This document shows positions 9,999 through 18,608 of a stretch of DNA of 64,000 bases, one piece after another; within the stretch, counting starts at the first letter, position 1; each line of letters starts with the position of its first letter. Source of the stretch: Streptomyces brevispora (lineage in GTDB: Bacteria > Actinomycetota > Actinomycetes > Streptomycetales > Streptomycetaceae). The notes under the pieces were generated by a model. It worked only from the letters and a program-made list of their open reading frames with translations, was not told the DNA's origin and searched no databases. Both the position numbers and the translations under genes were made by a program. Location of the stretch: positions 3,100,001-3,164,000 of the forward strand of contig NZ_VIWW01000001.1 of assembly GCF_007829885.1 (NCBI RefSeq), given 5' to 3'.

Positions 9999-11690
9999 AT
10001 GGCAAAGGAATCGATCACCCCGCGCGGCATTGCCGACAGCCACCTCGACCAGGTGGCCGCACACGACCCGATGACCTCCGCATGGCTGGGCCTGAACCGG
10101 GGCGATGACCGGCAACCGGACCTCTCGCCGGATGGCTTCGAGGCTCACGCCGAGTTGGCCCGCCGCAGTCTCGCCGCACTCGAAGCCGCCCCCGCATCGG
10201 ACGACCGCGCTGAACAGGCCTGCGCCCGGCTGCTGCGGGAACGCCTCACCGCTGAGCTCGCGATGCACGACACCGGCGAGAACTTCCGACAGCTGCGTAC
10301 CGTGGGCGCGCACGTCGACCAGGTGCGGACGATCTTCACCCTCATGCCCACCACCACCGACGAGGACTGGGCCGCGGTGGCCGGACGGCTGCGCAACCTC
10401 CCCGGCGCGCTGGACGGTTACCGGGCCACTCTTACCGAGGGGATCTCCCGCGGCCACCTCGCTGCTCCCCGGCAGGCCGCCGGGGTGATCGGCCAGCTCA
10501 CCGACTGGACCGGGGAGGCCGCCGGACAGCACGCCGGCAGCGCTGCGGGCTGGTTCGCCGACTTCGTTGCGGACGGCACCGACCGGCTGCGCCCCGAGCT
10601 GGACGCCGCCGCCCGCCAGGCCACTACCGCCGTCTCCGAGTTCCGCGACTGGCTGCGCGACACCTACGTCCCCGCCACGGCGGACACCCCGGACGCCGTC
10701 GGCCGAGAGCGCTACCTGCACGCCGCCCGCTACAACACCGGTGCCGAGCTCGATCTGGACGAGGCCTACGCCTGGGCCTGGGACGAGTTCCACCGGACGC
10801 TTGCCGAGATGCGCGTCGAAGCCGAGCGCGTCCTGCCCGGCTCCACCCTCCTTGAGGCCATGCACCACCTGGACGAGCACGGTCACGCGGTCAAGGGCGA
10901 GGAAGCCGTCCGCGACTGGTTGCAGCAGCTGATGGACGAGGCGATCAGCGCCCTCGACGGCAGCCACTTCGACCTCTCCGGCCCGATCCGCAAGGTCGAG
11001 TCCCGGATTGCGCCCGCGGGCAGCGCCTCCGGGCCCTACTACCAGGGCCCGAGCCTCGACTTCAGCCGCCCCGGACGCACCTACCTGCCCACTCTCGGGC
11101 AAAACACCTTTCCGACCTGGCAGCTCGTCAGCATCTGGTACCACGAGGGCGTCCCCGGCCATCATCTCCAGCTCGCCCAATGGGTCGCGGTCGCCGACCG
11201 GCTCAGCCGCTACCAGGTCACTGAGGGCATGGTCAGCGCCAACATCGAGGGCTGGGCCCTGTATGCCGAGCGTTTCATGGACGACCTGGGCTTCTTCTCC
11301 GAACCCGCGCGCCGCATCGGCTTCCTGGACGGGCAGATGCTGCGCACCATCCGGGTGATCGTCGACATCGGTATGCACCTCGAACTCGCCATCCCAGCCG
11401 ACTCGGGCTTCCACCCCGGCGAGCGCTGGACCCCGGAGCTCGCCACGGAGTTCATGGCCGCCTACAACGGCAGCCCGGCTGCCCGCCGCAACGGAGAAAT
11501 CGACCGCTACCTCGGCTGGCCCGGCCAGGCCATCGGCTACAAGCTCGGCGAACGCGCCTGGCTCCAGGGCCGCGCGGCCGCGAAGCGCCGCCATGGTGCC
11601 GCCTTCGACCTCAAGGCGTGGCACATGAAGGCACTCTCCCAAGGTTCGCTCGGGCTCGACGACCTGGTCGGCAACCTCGCGGCGCTGTAG
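9999..11690 (+). CDS. DUF885-family putative metalloprotein/peptidase
   Basis: About 563 residues from the ATG at 9999 (MAKESITPRGIAD), which follows CAGGA by eight bases. The family is DUF885. The likely zinc site is visible near residue 390 as WYHEGVPGHHLQLAQ (HExxxGHH-type), with a downstream glutamate in SANIEGWALYAERFM as a plausible third ligand. The C-terminal RAWLQGRAAAKRR and HMKALSQGSLGLDDL are also family-typical. DUF885 proteins are thought to be metallopeptidase-like; the substrate is unknown. There is no signal peptide, so it is cytoplasmic. It lies alone between thiC and a thiC relic, which points to insertion or to loss of a former thiC duplicate. Confidence 0.85.
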   Translation: MAKESITPRGIADSHLDQVAAHDPMTSAWLGLNRGDDRQPDLSPDGFEAHAELARRSLAALEAAPASDDRAEQACARLLRERLTAELAMHDTGENFRQLRTVGAHVDQVRTIFTLMPTTTDEDWAAVAGRLRNLPGALDGYRATLTEGISRGHLAAPRQAAGVIGQLTDWTGEAAGQHAGSAAGWFADFVADGTDRLRPELDAAARQATTAVSEFRDWLRDTYVPATADTPDAVGRERYLHAARYNTGAELDLDEAYAWAWDEFHRTLAEMRVEAERVLPGSTLLEAMHHLDEHGHAVKGEEAVRDWLQQLMDEAISALDGSHFDLSGPIRKVESRIAPAGSASGPYYQGPSLDFSRPGRTYLPTLGQNTFPTWQLVSIWYHEGVPGHHLQLAQWVAVADRLSRYQVTEGMVSANIEGWALYAERFMDDLGFFSEPARRIGFLDGQMLRTIRVIVDIGMHLELAIPADSGFHPGERWTPELATEFMAAYNGSPAARRNGEIDRYLGWPGQAIGYKLGERAWLQGRAAAKRRHGAAFDLKAWHMKALSQGSLGLDDLVGNLAAL

Positions 11691-11714
11691 AGCCGGAGAC
11701 GTCCCGCCGTGCTG

Positions 11715-11864
11715 GTTCTGTTGAAGTACTGCTCGATGAAGATCTCGCACGACATCCGGCGTGAGCACGGCGGTTCGCAGTCGTGGATCGAGGCAGGCAT
11801 GGCGGCGAAGTCCAAGGAGCGCGCGGCCGCGGGCAACCGTGTCTATCTGCCGATTGCGGACTGA
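11715..11864 (+). pseudogene. truncated, diverged copy of the thiC 3' end
   Basis: Immediately after the DUF885 stop, a frame reads [17 protein letters not shown] and later [20 protein letters not shown] before TGA at 11862-11864. This aligns with the ThiC C-terminus ([33 protein letters not shown]). About ten residues are missing in the middle, many codons differ, and two of the three cluster cysteines are absent. It cannot encode a working enzyme. It is too diverged to be a recent duplication and too short to be more than a remnant. Confidence 0.9.
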
Positions 11865-11872
11865 CGCACGGC

Positions 11873-11914
11873 GCGTCGTACCGGCCGCTGGGCTCACACC
11901 GGCCGGTACGACGC
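11873..11914. terminator. bidirectional hairpin terminator
   Basis: Fourteen-base arms GCGTCGTACCGGCC (11873-11886) and complement (11901-11914) around a 14-base loop, just after the thiC relic. It can end transcription from the DUF885 side and from the minus-strand membrane-protein gene at 11960. Confidence 0.8.
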
Positions 11915-11959
11915 ACTTCCGCGCTCCCGGAGATCCGGGTGACGGGTGCTCCGGCCCGG

Positions 11960-12790
11960 TCAGTCCAGTTCGTGTTCCGGCCCGCCGAAATCGGGGCTGG
12001 TGAAGTCCGGGCTGGTGAAGGTCGGCCGGGGCGCGGCCGCCGGGCCGTCGTCCGGGCTGGAGAAGTCCGGTCTGCTGTAGCCGATCTTCGGGATGCGGTT
12101 GGCCGAGCGGTACGGGGTGCGGGCGGCGGGCGCGGTGTCGGGGTCGGCGAGCGCGTCCCGCAGGAACGGCAGGATGCCCCGTTCCAGCAGTGCGTGTCGC
12201 CAGGCCTCCCTGGCACGCGCCACGTCCTCCGGCAGTTCCTCGCCGGGGTCCTCGGCGGACATGGACGTGGAGCCGTTGCGCAGGGCGGCGATGAGAAGAC
12301 CGATGGCGGCGATCAGGATGGCGGCCGCGGTGACCGCGGCGAAGAACCAGCCCACGCCGACCATGGTCCCCGCGAAGGGCGGCGGCGGGCTGAGCATCTT
12401 CAGGATGTAGCCGACCAGCAGGAAGATCACCGCGGCAGTGCCCGCCAGCATGGGGGCCAGGACGGTGACGACGGCTCCTATGCCGGCGCCCGGCCGGCCG
12501 GGATCGTCGGCGGCGGTTCCCCAGGCCGTCTCCCGGTCGGTGTCCTGGTCCTGGGTGGCGGCCGTGGCGCGCAGTTCCTCGCGGGCCTTCACATAGTGCT
12601 CGTACTCGGTGGCGGCCGTGGCGGTGATCAGGGCGGTGGCAGCCATGGCCATGGTGCGCAGCTGCACTGGGTTGAGCCGTTCGCCGACTGTGGCCAGATC
12701 CGGTCGTTCATGGGCGTGACGCAGCGCGTCATCGAGGATCCGCTCGTATTCGGGGCGGTCCTCGGTCAGCAGGTGCGGAGCGCTGTTCAT
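11960..12790 (-). CDS. membrane protein of unknown function
   Basis: A 276-residue protein starting MNSAPHLLTEDRPEYERILD. GGGGG lies six bases upstream of the ATG at 12790; an ATG at 12796 is too close to it. The N-terminal ~100 residues are soluble and helical. Two transmembrane helices follow (about 118-145, LAGTAAVIFLLVGYILKML, and 155-185, FFAAVTAAAILIAAIGLLIAAL). The C-terminal cytoplasmic tail is disordered and carries short SPDF repeats (YSRPDFSSPDD, TFTSPDFTSPDFGGPE). I do not recognise the family. It is the last gene of the minus-strand run that starts with the LacI regulator but is separated from its neighbour by about 190 bases. Confidence 0.75.
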   Translation of the reverse strand: MNSAPHLLTEDRPEYERILDDALRHAHERPDLATVGERLNPVQLRTMAMAATALITATAATEYEHYVKAREELRATAATQDQDTDRETAWGTAADDPGRPGAGIGAVVTVLAPMLAGTAAVIFLLVGYILKMLSPPPPFAGTMVGVGWFFAAVTAAAILIAAIGLLIAALRNGSTSMSAEDPGEELPEDVARAREAWRHALLERGILPFLRDALADPDTAPAARTPYRSANRIPKIGYSRPDFSSPDDGPAAAPRPTFTSPDFTSPDFGGPEHELD

Positions 12791-12978
12791 GTGCATCCCC
12801 CGATGCTCCGTAAGGCCGGTATGCCCGATCGGACCGGGCAGTTGGGCGGAAACGGAGGAGAGCCTGCTACTGATACGCCGATGGTAGAGCGCCCACGGCA
12901 CAGGGTGACAGGGGGTTTCCGAAAATAGGCCCAGTGGTCGGCACGGTCACGTCGTGGATGCGTCTTCCCCGAAGACCG

Positions 12979-14037
12979 TCAGTCATGCAGCGGCAGCTGG
13001 ACGACCAGTAGCTTTCCGGCCATGGTCACTCCGCCGTCCATGGCGATGGCGAGCCCGTCCGCGTACACATGGGGGCCGTCCACCAGCGGGCCGGCGTTGT
13101 CCTCGCCGTCCTCGGAGCCGACCTCGCCGAGCAGGTACGGAATGGGGCTGTGACCATGGACGACGCGTCGGCCGCCGTAGGCCGCCATCAGCTCCTGGAC
13201 AGCCTGCGGGCCTGCCTCGTCACGGAAGGCGAACCGCTTGGTGAGCTTGCGGAAGAGGTCCCAGCACTCATCGGCGTCGTTCCGCGTCAGGATGGCGTGC
13301 ACCGTTTCGTTGACGTCCTCGATGGTGGTGCCGTAGTCGAGGTACGCCGTCGTGTCCGAGTGCATCAGCAGATGCCCGTCCTCCTCGACGACCGCGTCGA
13401 GCCGGGACATCCACTGGAGGTGGACGTCCTGGAGCCGTTCCATATCCGTCTTCTGGCCGCCGTTGAGCAGCCAGGCGGCCTGGAAGGTGGCGGTGCCGGC
13501 GCCCGAGTTCACCGGGGTGTCGCTGAACCGCTTGGCGCCGATGAGCAGCAGTTCGTGGTTGCCCATCAGGGCCTTGCAGTAGCCACCCGCGGCCGCGGCC
13601 TCGGCGGACAGCCGCATCACGAGGTCGATGACGCCGATCCCGTCGGGGCCCCGGTCGGTGAAGTCGCCGAGGAACCAGAGCCGCGCGTTGCCCGCGGACC
13701 AGTTGCCCTCGCCGTCGATCAGGCCCTGTTCCGCGAGTGCGGCGTGGAGCTCGTCCAGATAGCCGTGGACGTCGCCGACCACGTACAGCGGTCCGAGTCC
13801 CGGGTCCTGGGCGGGCCGCGGTTCCGGCACGGCCCGCACCTGGGCGGTGTCGTCGAGGCTGATCACCGGAAGGTCGCGCTCGGTGGGTGTGTACCCCTCC
13901 GGCGGCTCACCCTCCGGGAACGCGTTTCCCGGGTGCGGGGCCGCAGGCGGCGCCGGGGACTGCGCATAGGGCGGTACGCGGAAGTCGCGCAACGTCGCCG
14001 TCCGCACCGCTGGTTCCTGACCGGCCCCCTGTGTCAT
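12979..14037 (-). CDS. calcineurin-type metallophosphoesterase
   Basis: A 352-residue protein of the PPP-like metallophosphoesterase family. The dinuclear metal-site motifs are in order: GDVHGYLDEL (residues ~135), GDFTDRGPDG, GNHELLL and HGHSPIPYL. The N-terminal ~115 residues are proline-rich and probably disordered. The start at 14037 (MTQGAGQEPAV) has an excellent GGAGGGG upstream. The arrangement resembles bacterial serine/threonine phosphatases and ApaH-like enzymes; the substrate cannot be told from sequence. Confidence 0.85.
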   Translation of the reverse strand: MTQGAGQEPAVRTATLRDFRVPPYAQSPAPPAAPHPGNAFPEGEPPEGYTPTERDLPVISLDDTAQVRAVPEPRPAQDPGLGPLYVVGDVHGYLDELHAALAEQGLIDGEGNWSAGNARLWFLGDFTDRGPDGIGVIDLVMRLSAEAAAAGGYCKALMGNHELLLIGAKRFSDTPVNSGAGTATFQAAWLLNGGQKTDMERLQDVHLQWMSRLDAVVEEDGHLLMHSDTTAYLDYGTTIEDVNETVHAILTRNDADECWDLFRKLTKRFAFRDEAGPQAVQELMAAYGGRRVVHGHSPIPYLLGEVGSEDGEDNAGPLVDGPHVYADGLAIAMDGGVTMAGKLLVVQLPLHD

Positions 14038-14210
14038 CGACCCCTCCACCACCGTCGCGCCGCCGTACACCGTACGGGCCCTGCTGGTCGGGGTGGTCCG
14101 CGGTGTCGTTCGCCCATCATAGGAATGCGAATCGTGCTCTGTGATGCACCAGGGGTGGTGAATCCGAACGCGCGCCGGGTTCACCGGCCGATTAATCCCA
14201 ATTGGTCTGA

Positions 14211-15323
14211 TCAATCCCCCGCCGGAGAGCGCGGCGCGCTGACCGTGGTGCGGGGCGGACGGCGTTGCGAGGAGGTCCGGACGATGAGTTCCGTCGGTAT
14301 CACCTGCTCCACCGGGCCGTCCTGGTCGACTCCTTCGATGGCGTCGATGAGCAGTTGTACGACCGCTGTGCCGATCCGGCGCGGTTTGAGCGAGAGCGTG
14401 GTGATGGGCGGCTCGGTCGTCGCGTAGACGGTGGATTCGCTGCAGCAGACCAGAAGCAGGTCCTCCGGGACGCGCAGACCGTACCGGCGGGCCGCTGCGA
14501 GCAGATCGGTGCCGTTGGGGTCGAAGAGTCCGTAGACGGCGTCGGGGCGGTCCGGGCGGGCCAGTAGTCGGTCGGCCGCCACCGCGCCCGCGCACGGGTC
14601 GTGGGCGGGGTAGGACTCGTACACCGGGTCCTGGCCCACCCGCTCGCACCAGTGGAGGTACGCGGTGGTGGACAGCCGGGTGTACGTGTCGGTGGTGGTG
14701 CCGGTGAGCAGCCCGATACGGCGGGCTCCGGCGGCGGCGAGGTGGTCGAGGAGGTCGAGCACGGCGGCCCGGTGGTCGTTGTCGACCCAGGCGGTGACCG
14801 GGAGGGTCCCGGCCGGCCTGCCGTCGGAGACGACGGGCAGCCCCTGGCGGACGAGTTCGGTGACGACCGGGTCCTGGTCGGAGGGGTCGATGACGACGGT
14901 GCCGTCGAGGGCGACGTTCGACCAGACGTCGTGGCGTGAGGTGGCGGGCAGGATGACGAGGGCGTAGCCGCGGGCCAGCGCGGCGGAGGTGGCCGCTCTG
15001 GCCATCTCGGCGAAGTACGCGAACTCGGTGAAGGTGAAGGGTTCGTCCCCGTAGGTCGTCACGGTCAGGCCGATCAGGCCCGACTTGCCGGTGCGGAGGG
15101 TTCGGGCCGCGGCGGAAGGGCGGTAGCCCAGGCGCTCAGCGACCTCGCGGACATGGCGACGGGTGGCGTCCGGGAGCCTGCCCTTGCCGTTGAGCGCGTC
15201 GGAGACGGTCGTGATGGAGACTCCGGCGGCGGCGGCCACATCCCGGATTCCTGCTCGTCCTCGCCTGCCGCCGCGCCGGGGGGTCTCCGTCCGGCTCACC
15301 TGGTGCTTTCCTGCTGCTGTCAT
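14211..15323 (-). CDS. LacI-family transcriptional regulator
   Basis: A 370-residue LacI/GalR repressor. The N-terminal helix-turn-helix and hinge (about residues 25-80) read RDVAAAAGVSITTVSDALNG and LGYRPSAAARTLRTGK. The periplasmic-binding-like domain follows, with a ligand pocket region VDNDHRAAVLDLLDHLAAAGARRIG broken by GTTTDTYTRLS. Such repressors bind sugar or nucleoside effectors; no transport or sugar gene is adjacent, so the target is unknown. It is divergent from hisC over a 370-base gap that holds an inverted repeat (15500-15529). Confidence 0.9.
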   Translation of the reverse strand: MTAAGKHQVSRTETPRRGGRRGRAGIRDVAAAAGVSITTVSDALNGKGRLPDATRRHVREVAERLGYRPSAAARTLRTGKSGLIGLTVTTYGDEPFTFTEFAYFAEMARAATSAALARGYALVILPATSRHDVWSNVALDGTVVIDPSDQDPVVTELVRQGLPVVSDGRPAGTLPVTAWVDNDHRAAVLDLLDHLAAAGARRIGLLTGTTTDTYTRLSTTAYLHWCERVGQDPVYESYPAHDPCAGAVAADRLLARPDRPDAVYGLFDPNGTDLLAAARRYGLRVPEDLLLVCCSESTVYATTEPPITTLSLKPRRIGTAVVQLLIDAIEGVDQDGPVEQVIPTELIVRTSSQRRPPRTTVSAPRSPAGD

Positions 15324-15694
15324 GGCGAGCCGATAGTAGGGCTCGCGCGGCCAGTTGGTCCGATCGCATATTCACGCGTTGACAGGCACGTTTCTGCATG
15401 ATCATCAGGGGGCAATCACCTTGTGAATCAAGGGCTTTGCCTGGCTCAACCATCATGAGTCGGGTGTCGTACCGGATAGGCCTGCCAGAGGGGTGATGTC
15501 TCGAAGAGGTCTCAACTCACCTCTTCGAGGGACGCGCGCCACGGAGTGAGCCACCGGCGCGCGTCGGCGAGAGGAGCGCTCCCCCTCATTCCGGGGCCCA
15601 CCGGACGAATCCCCGGTCCTGCCGTTCGCAGCGGTGCTCAATCCTCATATGGTGAGCAGTATTGATGTGTACAGACGGTCGAGGAGGACCTGCG
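15324..15694. promoter_or_regulatory. divergent intergenic region (LacI regulator / hisC)
   Basis: This 370-base gap holds promoters for both genes. A TTGACA at about 15379 could be a -35 element. The clearest structure is an inverted repeat at 15500-15529: CTCGAAGAGGT, 8-base spacer, ACCTCTTCGAG. It could be an operator or a hairpin. GAGGAGG at 15681-15687 is the hisC ribosome-binding site. No small gene was seen. Confidence 0.5.
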
Positions 15695-16774
15695 GTGAGC
15701 CAGACGAGCCCCAAGTTGCGCGCCGAGCTGGACGGCGTTCCCGCCTATGTGCCGGGCAAGCCGGCCGCGGCGCACGGACCGGTCGCGTTCAAGCTGTCCT
15801 CCAACGAGAATCCGTATCCGCCGCTGCCGGGGGTGATGGAGTCCGCGATGGCCGCGGTCGCGAACTTCAACCGCTACCCGGACATGGCCTGCACCGGTCT
15901 GATGAACGAGCTGTCCGAGCGTTTCGGTGTGCCGGTCTCGCACCTCGCCACCGGCACCGGCTCGGTCGGGGTGGCGCAGCAGCTGCTGCAGGCCACCTCG
16001 GGCCCGGGCGACGAGGTCATCTACGCCTGGCGCTCCTTCGAGGCGTACCCGATCATCACGCAGGTCAGCGGTGCGACGTCGGTGAAGGTGCCGCTGACCG
16101 ACGGTGAGGTGCACGACCTGGACGCGATGGCGGACGCGATCACCGACCGGACCCGGATGATCTTCGTCTGCAATCCGAACAACCCGACCGGCACCGTGGT
16201 GCGCAGGGCCGAGCTGGAGCGGTGCCTGGACCGGGTGCCGGGCGATGTCCTGGTGGTGCTGGACGAGGCGTACAAGGAGTTCATCCGCGACGCCGACGTG
16301 CCGGACGGCATCGAGATCTACCGGGACCGGCCCAATGTGGCGGTGCTGCGGACGTTCTCCAAGGCCTACGGTCTGGCCGGGCTGCGGGTCGGCTTCGCCG
16401 TGGCGCACGAGCCGGTGGCGGCAGCGCTGCGCAAGACCGCGGTGCCCTTCGGTGTCAGCCAGCTCGCCCAGGACGCGGCGGTGGCGTCGCTGCGCGCCGA
16501 GGACGAACTCCTGGGCCGTGTGGGCTCCTTGGTGTGCGAGCGTCAGCGGGTGTACGAGACGCTGGTACGGCAGGGGTGGACGGTGCCGGAGTCCCAGGCG
16601 AACTTCGTCTGGCTGCGGCTGGGGGACCGTACCGCCGACTTCGCCGCGGTCTGCGAGAAGGCCGGTGTGGTGGTCCGGCCGTTCGCGGGCGAGGGTGTGC
16701 GGGTCACGATCGGCGAGGACGAGGCTAACGACCTGTTCCTGAAGGTGACGGAGTCGTACCACAAGGAGCTGTAG
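15695..16774 (+). CDS. hisC: histidinol-phosphate aminotransferase HisC (second-copy type)
   Basis: A 359-residue class I/II aminotransferase that converts imidazole-acetol phosphate and glutamate to histidinol phosphate and 2-oxoglutarate. Visible motifs are [15 protein letters not shown] near the N-terminus, [21 protein letters not shown], and the PLP lysine near residue 223 in [17 protein letters not shown]. The GTG at 15695 is preceded by GAGGAGG at the right distance; the longer frame would begin inside that site. No other his genes are adjacent. Streptomyces usually carry a hisC in the his operon and this separate copy, called hisC2 in S. coelicolor from memory. It might also act on phenylalanine-type substrates. 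Confidence 0.9.
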   Translation: MSQTSPKLRAELDGVPAYVPGKPAAAHGPVAFKLSSNENPYPPLPGVMESAMAAVANFNRYPDMACTGLMNELSERFGVPVSHLATGTGSVGVAQQLLQATSGPGDEVIYAWRSFEAYPIITQVSGATSVKVPLTDGEVHDLDAMADAITDRTRMIFVCNPNNPTGTVVRRAELERCLDRVPGDVLVVLDEAYKEFIRDADVPDGIEIYRDRPNVAVLRTFSKAYGLAGLRVGFAVAHEPVAAALRKTAVPFGVSQLAQDAAVASLRAEDELLGRVGSLVCERQRVYETLVRQGWTVPESQANFVWLRLGDRTADFAAVCEKAGVVVRPFAGEGVRVTIGEDEANDLFLKVTESYHKEL

Positions 16775-16824
16775 CGGACCGCCGCCGGACGCGCCGGGCG
16801 GCCGTGGCCGCACGCATCCGTACG

Positions 16825-16867
16825 AAGGCAGGCCCTGTACCTCGTTCGTCAGGTACAGGGCCTTCTG
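16825..16867 (+). terminator. hairpin terminator after hisC
   Basis: Twelve-base arms GGCCCTGTACCT (16831-16842) and AGGTACAGGGCC (16851-16862) with an 8-base loop, flanked by AAGG and a CCTT that extends the stem. Confidence 0.85.
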
Positions 16868-16982
16868 CGTGCCTCGTCCCGGTGGCGGAGCGGTGTCTGC
16901 TTCGGGGGGAATGGTCAGTACGTCCCCAGGGGGTACCCCGGCCGATAGTTCGATTTCTCTGTGCGTCATAATTGCTTGTGAA

Positions 16983-16998
16983 TGTGAACGCGTTCACA
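16983..16998. promoter_or_regulatory. Rex operator (ROP) controlling cydABDC
   Basis: TGTGAACGCGTTCACA is a perfect match to the Streptomyces Rex consensus TGTGAAC-NNN-TTCACA. Rex is an NADH/NAD-sensing repressor; in S. coelicolor it controls the cyd operon. The site lies 84 bases before the cydA start, where it would overlap the promoter. When oxygen is limiting and NADH rises, Rex would leave and cytochrome bd oxidase would be made. Confidence 0.93.
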
Positions 16999-17081
16999 AG
17001 CGTGCCTGCTTTCTCCCATGATCAGTCGGATTCAAGGGACAAACTGCCGGTGCGACGACGGCGACGTAAGGAGAAGACGAC

Positions 17082-18590
17082 GTGGAGCTAGCTCTGGCGC
17101 CGGAGACCCTGGCGCGATGGCAGTTCGGAACGACCACCGTCTACCACTTCCTTTTCGTTCCCCTGACGATCTCGCTCGCCGCGCTCACCGCCGGCCTGCA
17201 GACCGCCTGGGTGCGGACGAACAATGAGAAGTACCTCAGGGCCACCAAGTTCTGGGGAAAGCTTTTTCTGATCAACATCGCCATGGGCGTCGTCACCGGC
17301 ATCGTCCAGGAGTTCCAGTTCGGCATGAACTGGTCGGACTACTCGCGGTTCGTCGGAGACATCTTCGGTGCCCCGCTCGCGTTCGAAGCGTTGATCGCGT
17401 TCTTCTTCGAGTCCACCTTCATCGGCCTCTGGATCTTCGGCTGGGACAAGCTGCCGAAGAAGATCCACCTCGCCTGCATCTGGATGGTCTCGCTCGGCAC
17501 CATCCTCTCCGCGTACTTCATCCTGGCGGCCAACTCCTGGATGCAGCACCCCGTCGGCTACCGCATCAACAAGGAACGCGGACGCGCTGAGCTCACCGAC
17601 TTCTGGCATGTGCTCACCCAGAACACCGCGCTCGCCCAGTTCTTCCACACCATCACGGCGGCTTTCCTGGTCGGCGGCGCGTTCATGGTCGGCATCGCGG
17701 CCTTCCACCTGGCCCGCAAGAAGCACATCCCGGTGATGCGGACCTCGCTGCGGCTGGGACTCGTCACCGTGGTGGCCGCCGGTCTGCTGACCGCCATCAG
17801 CGGTGACCAGCTCGGCAAGGTGATGTTCAAGCAGCAGCCGATGAAGATGGCCGCGGCCGAAGCGCTGTGGGACGGGCAGAACTCCGCACCCTTCTCGATC
17901 TTCGCGTACGGGGATGTCAGCAAGGGACGCAACTCCGTGGAGATCTCGGTCCCCGGAGTGCTGTCCTTCCTCGCCGACGGCAACTTCAACTCGTACGTCC
18001 CCGGCATCAACGACATCAACAAGGCCGAGCAGGAGAAGTACGGGCCCGGCGACTACCGGCCGAACATCCCCGTCGCCTTCTGGAGCTTCCGGTGGATGAT
18101 CGGCTTCGGAATGGCGTCCTTCGCCCTCGGGATCCTCGGACTGTGGCTGACCCGGAAGAAGTTCCTGCTGCCACCGGGGATGCGGACCAGTGAGGACGAG
18201 GTGCCGCACCTGGTTCTGTTCAGGAACAAGGCGCTGAGCCCGAAGCTCGCCAGGTGCTACTGGATCGTCGCCCTGTGGACCCTGCTCTTCCCGCTGATCG
18301 CCAACTCCTGGGGCTGGATCTTCACCGAGATGGGCCGCCAGCCCTGGGTCGTCTACGGCGTACTCCAGACCCGCGACGCGGTCTCCCCCGGCGTCTCGCA
18401 GGGCGAGGTGCTCACCTCGATGATCCTCTTCACACTGCTCTACGCGGTGCTCGCCGTGATCGAGGTCAAGCTGCTCGTGAAGTACATCAAGGCCGGGCCC
18501 CCGGAGCTCACGGACGACGACCTCAACCCGCCCACCAGGATCGGCGGCGACCATGACGACGCCGACCGGCCCATGGCCTTCTCCTACTGA
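17082..18590 (+). CDS. cydA: cytochrome bd ubiquinol/menaquinol oxidase subunit I
   Basis: A 502-residue multi-helix haem-binding subunit of the high-affinity bd-type oxidase, which oxidises quinol and reduces oxygen to water in the cytoplasmic membrane. Family landmarks are RWQFGTTTVYHFLFVPLTI near the N-terminus (the haem b595 histidine region), ANSWMQHPVGYRI, the Q-loop area around residue 250-330, and MGRQPWVVYGVLQTRDAVSP. The start is a GTG with AAGGAG upstream. It begins the Rex-controlled cydA-cydB-cydDC operon, with 18 bases to cydB. Confidence 0.97.
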   Translation: MELALAPETLARWQFGTTTVYHFLFVPLTISLAALTAGLQTAWVRTNNEKYLRATKFWGKLFLINIAMGVVTGIVQEFQFGMNWSDYSRFVGDIFGAPLAFEALIAFFFESTFIGLWIFGWDKLPKKIHLACIWMVSLGTILSAYFILAANSWMQHPVGYRINKERGRAELTDFWHVLTQNTALAQFFHTITAAFLVGGAFMVGIAAFHLARKKHIPVMRTSLRLGLVTVVAAGLLTAISGDQLGKVMFKQQPMKMAAAEALWDGQNSAPFSIFAYGDVSKGRNSVEISVPGVLSFLADGNFNSYVPGINDINKAEQEKYGPGDYRPNIPVAFWSFRWMIGFGMASFALGILGLWLTRKKFLLPPGMRTSEDEVPHLVLFRNKALSPKLARCYWIVALWTLLFPLIANSWGWIFTEMGRQPWVVYGVLQTRDAVSPGVSQGEVLTSMILFTLLYAVLAVIEVKLLVKYIKAGPPELTDDDLNPPTRIGGDHDDADRPMAFSY

Positions 18591-18608
18591 GACCACAGGA
18601 GCCGAGAG

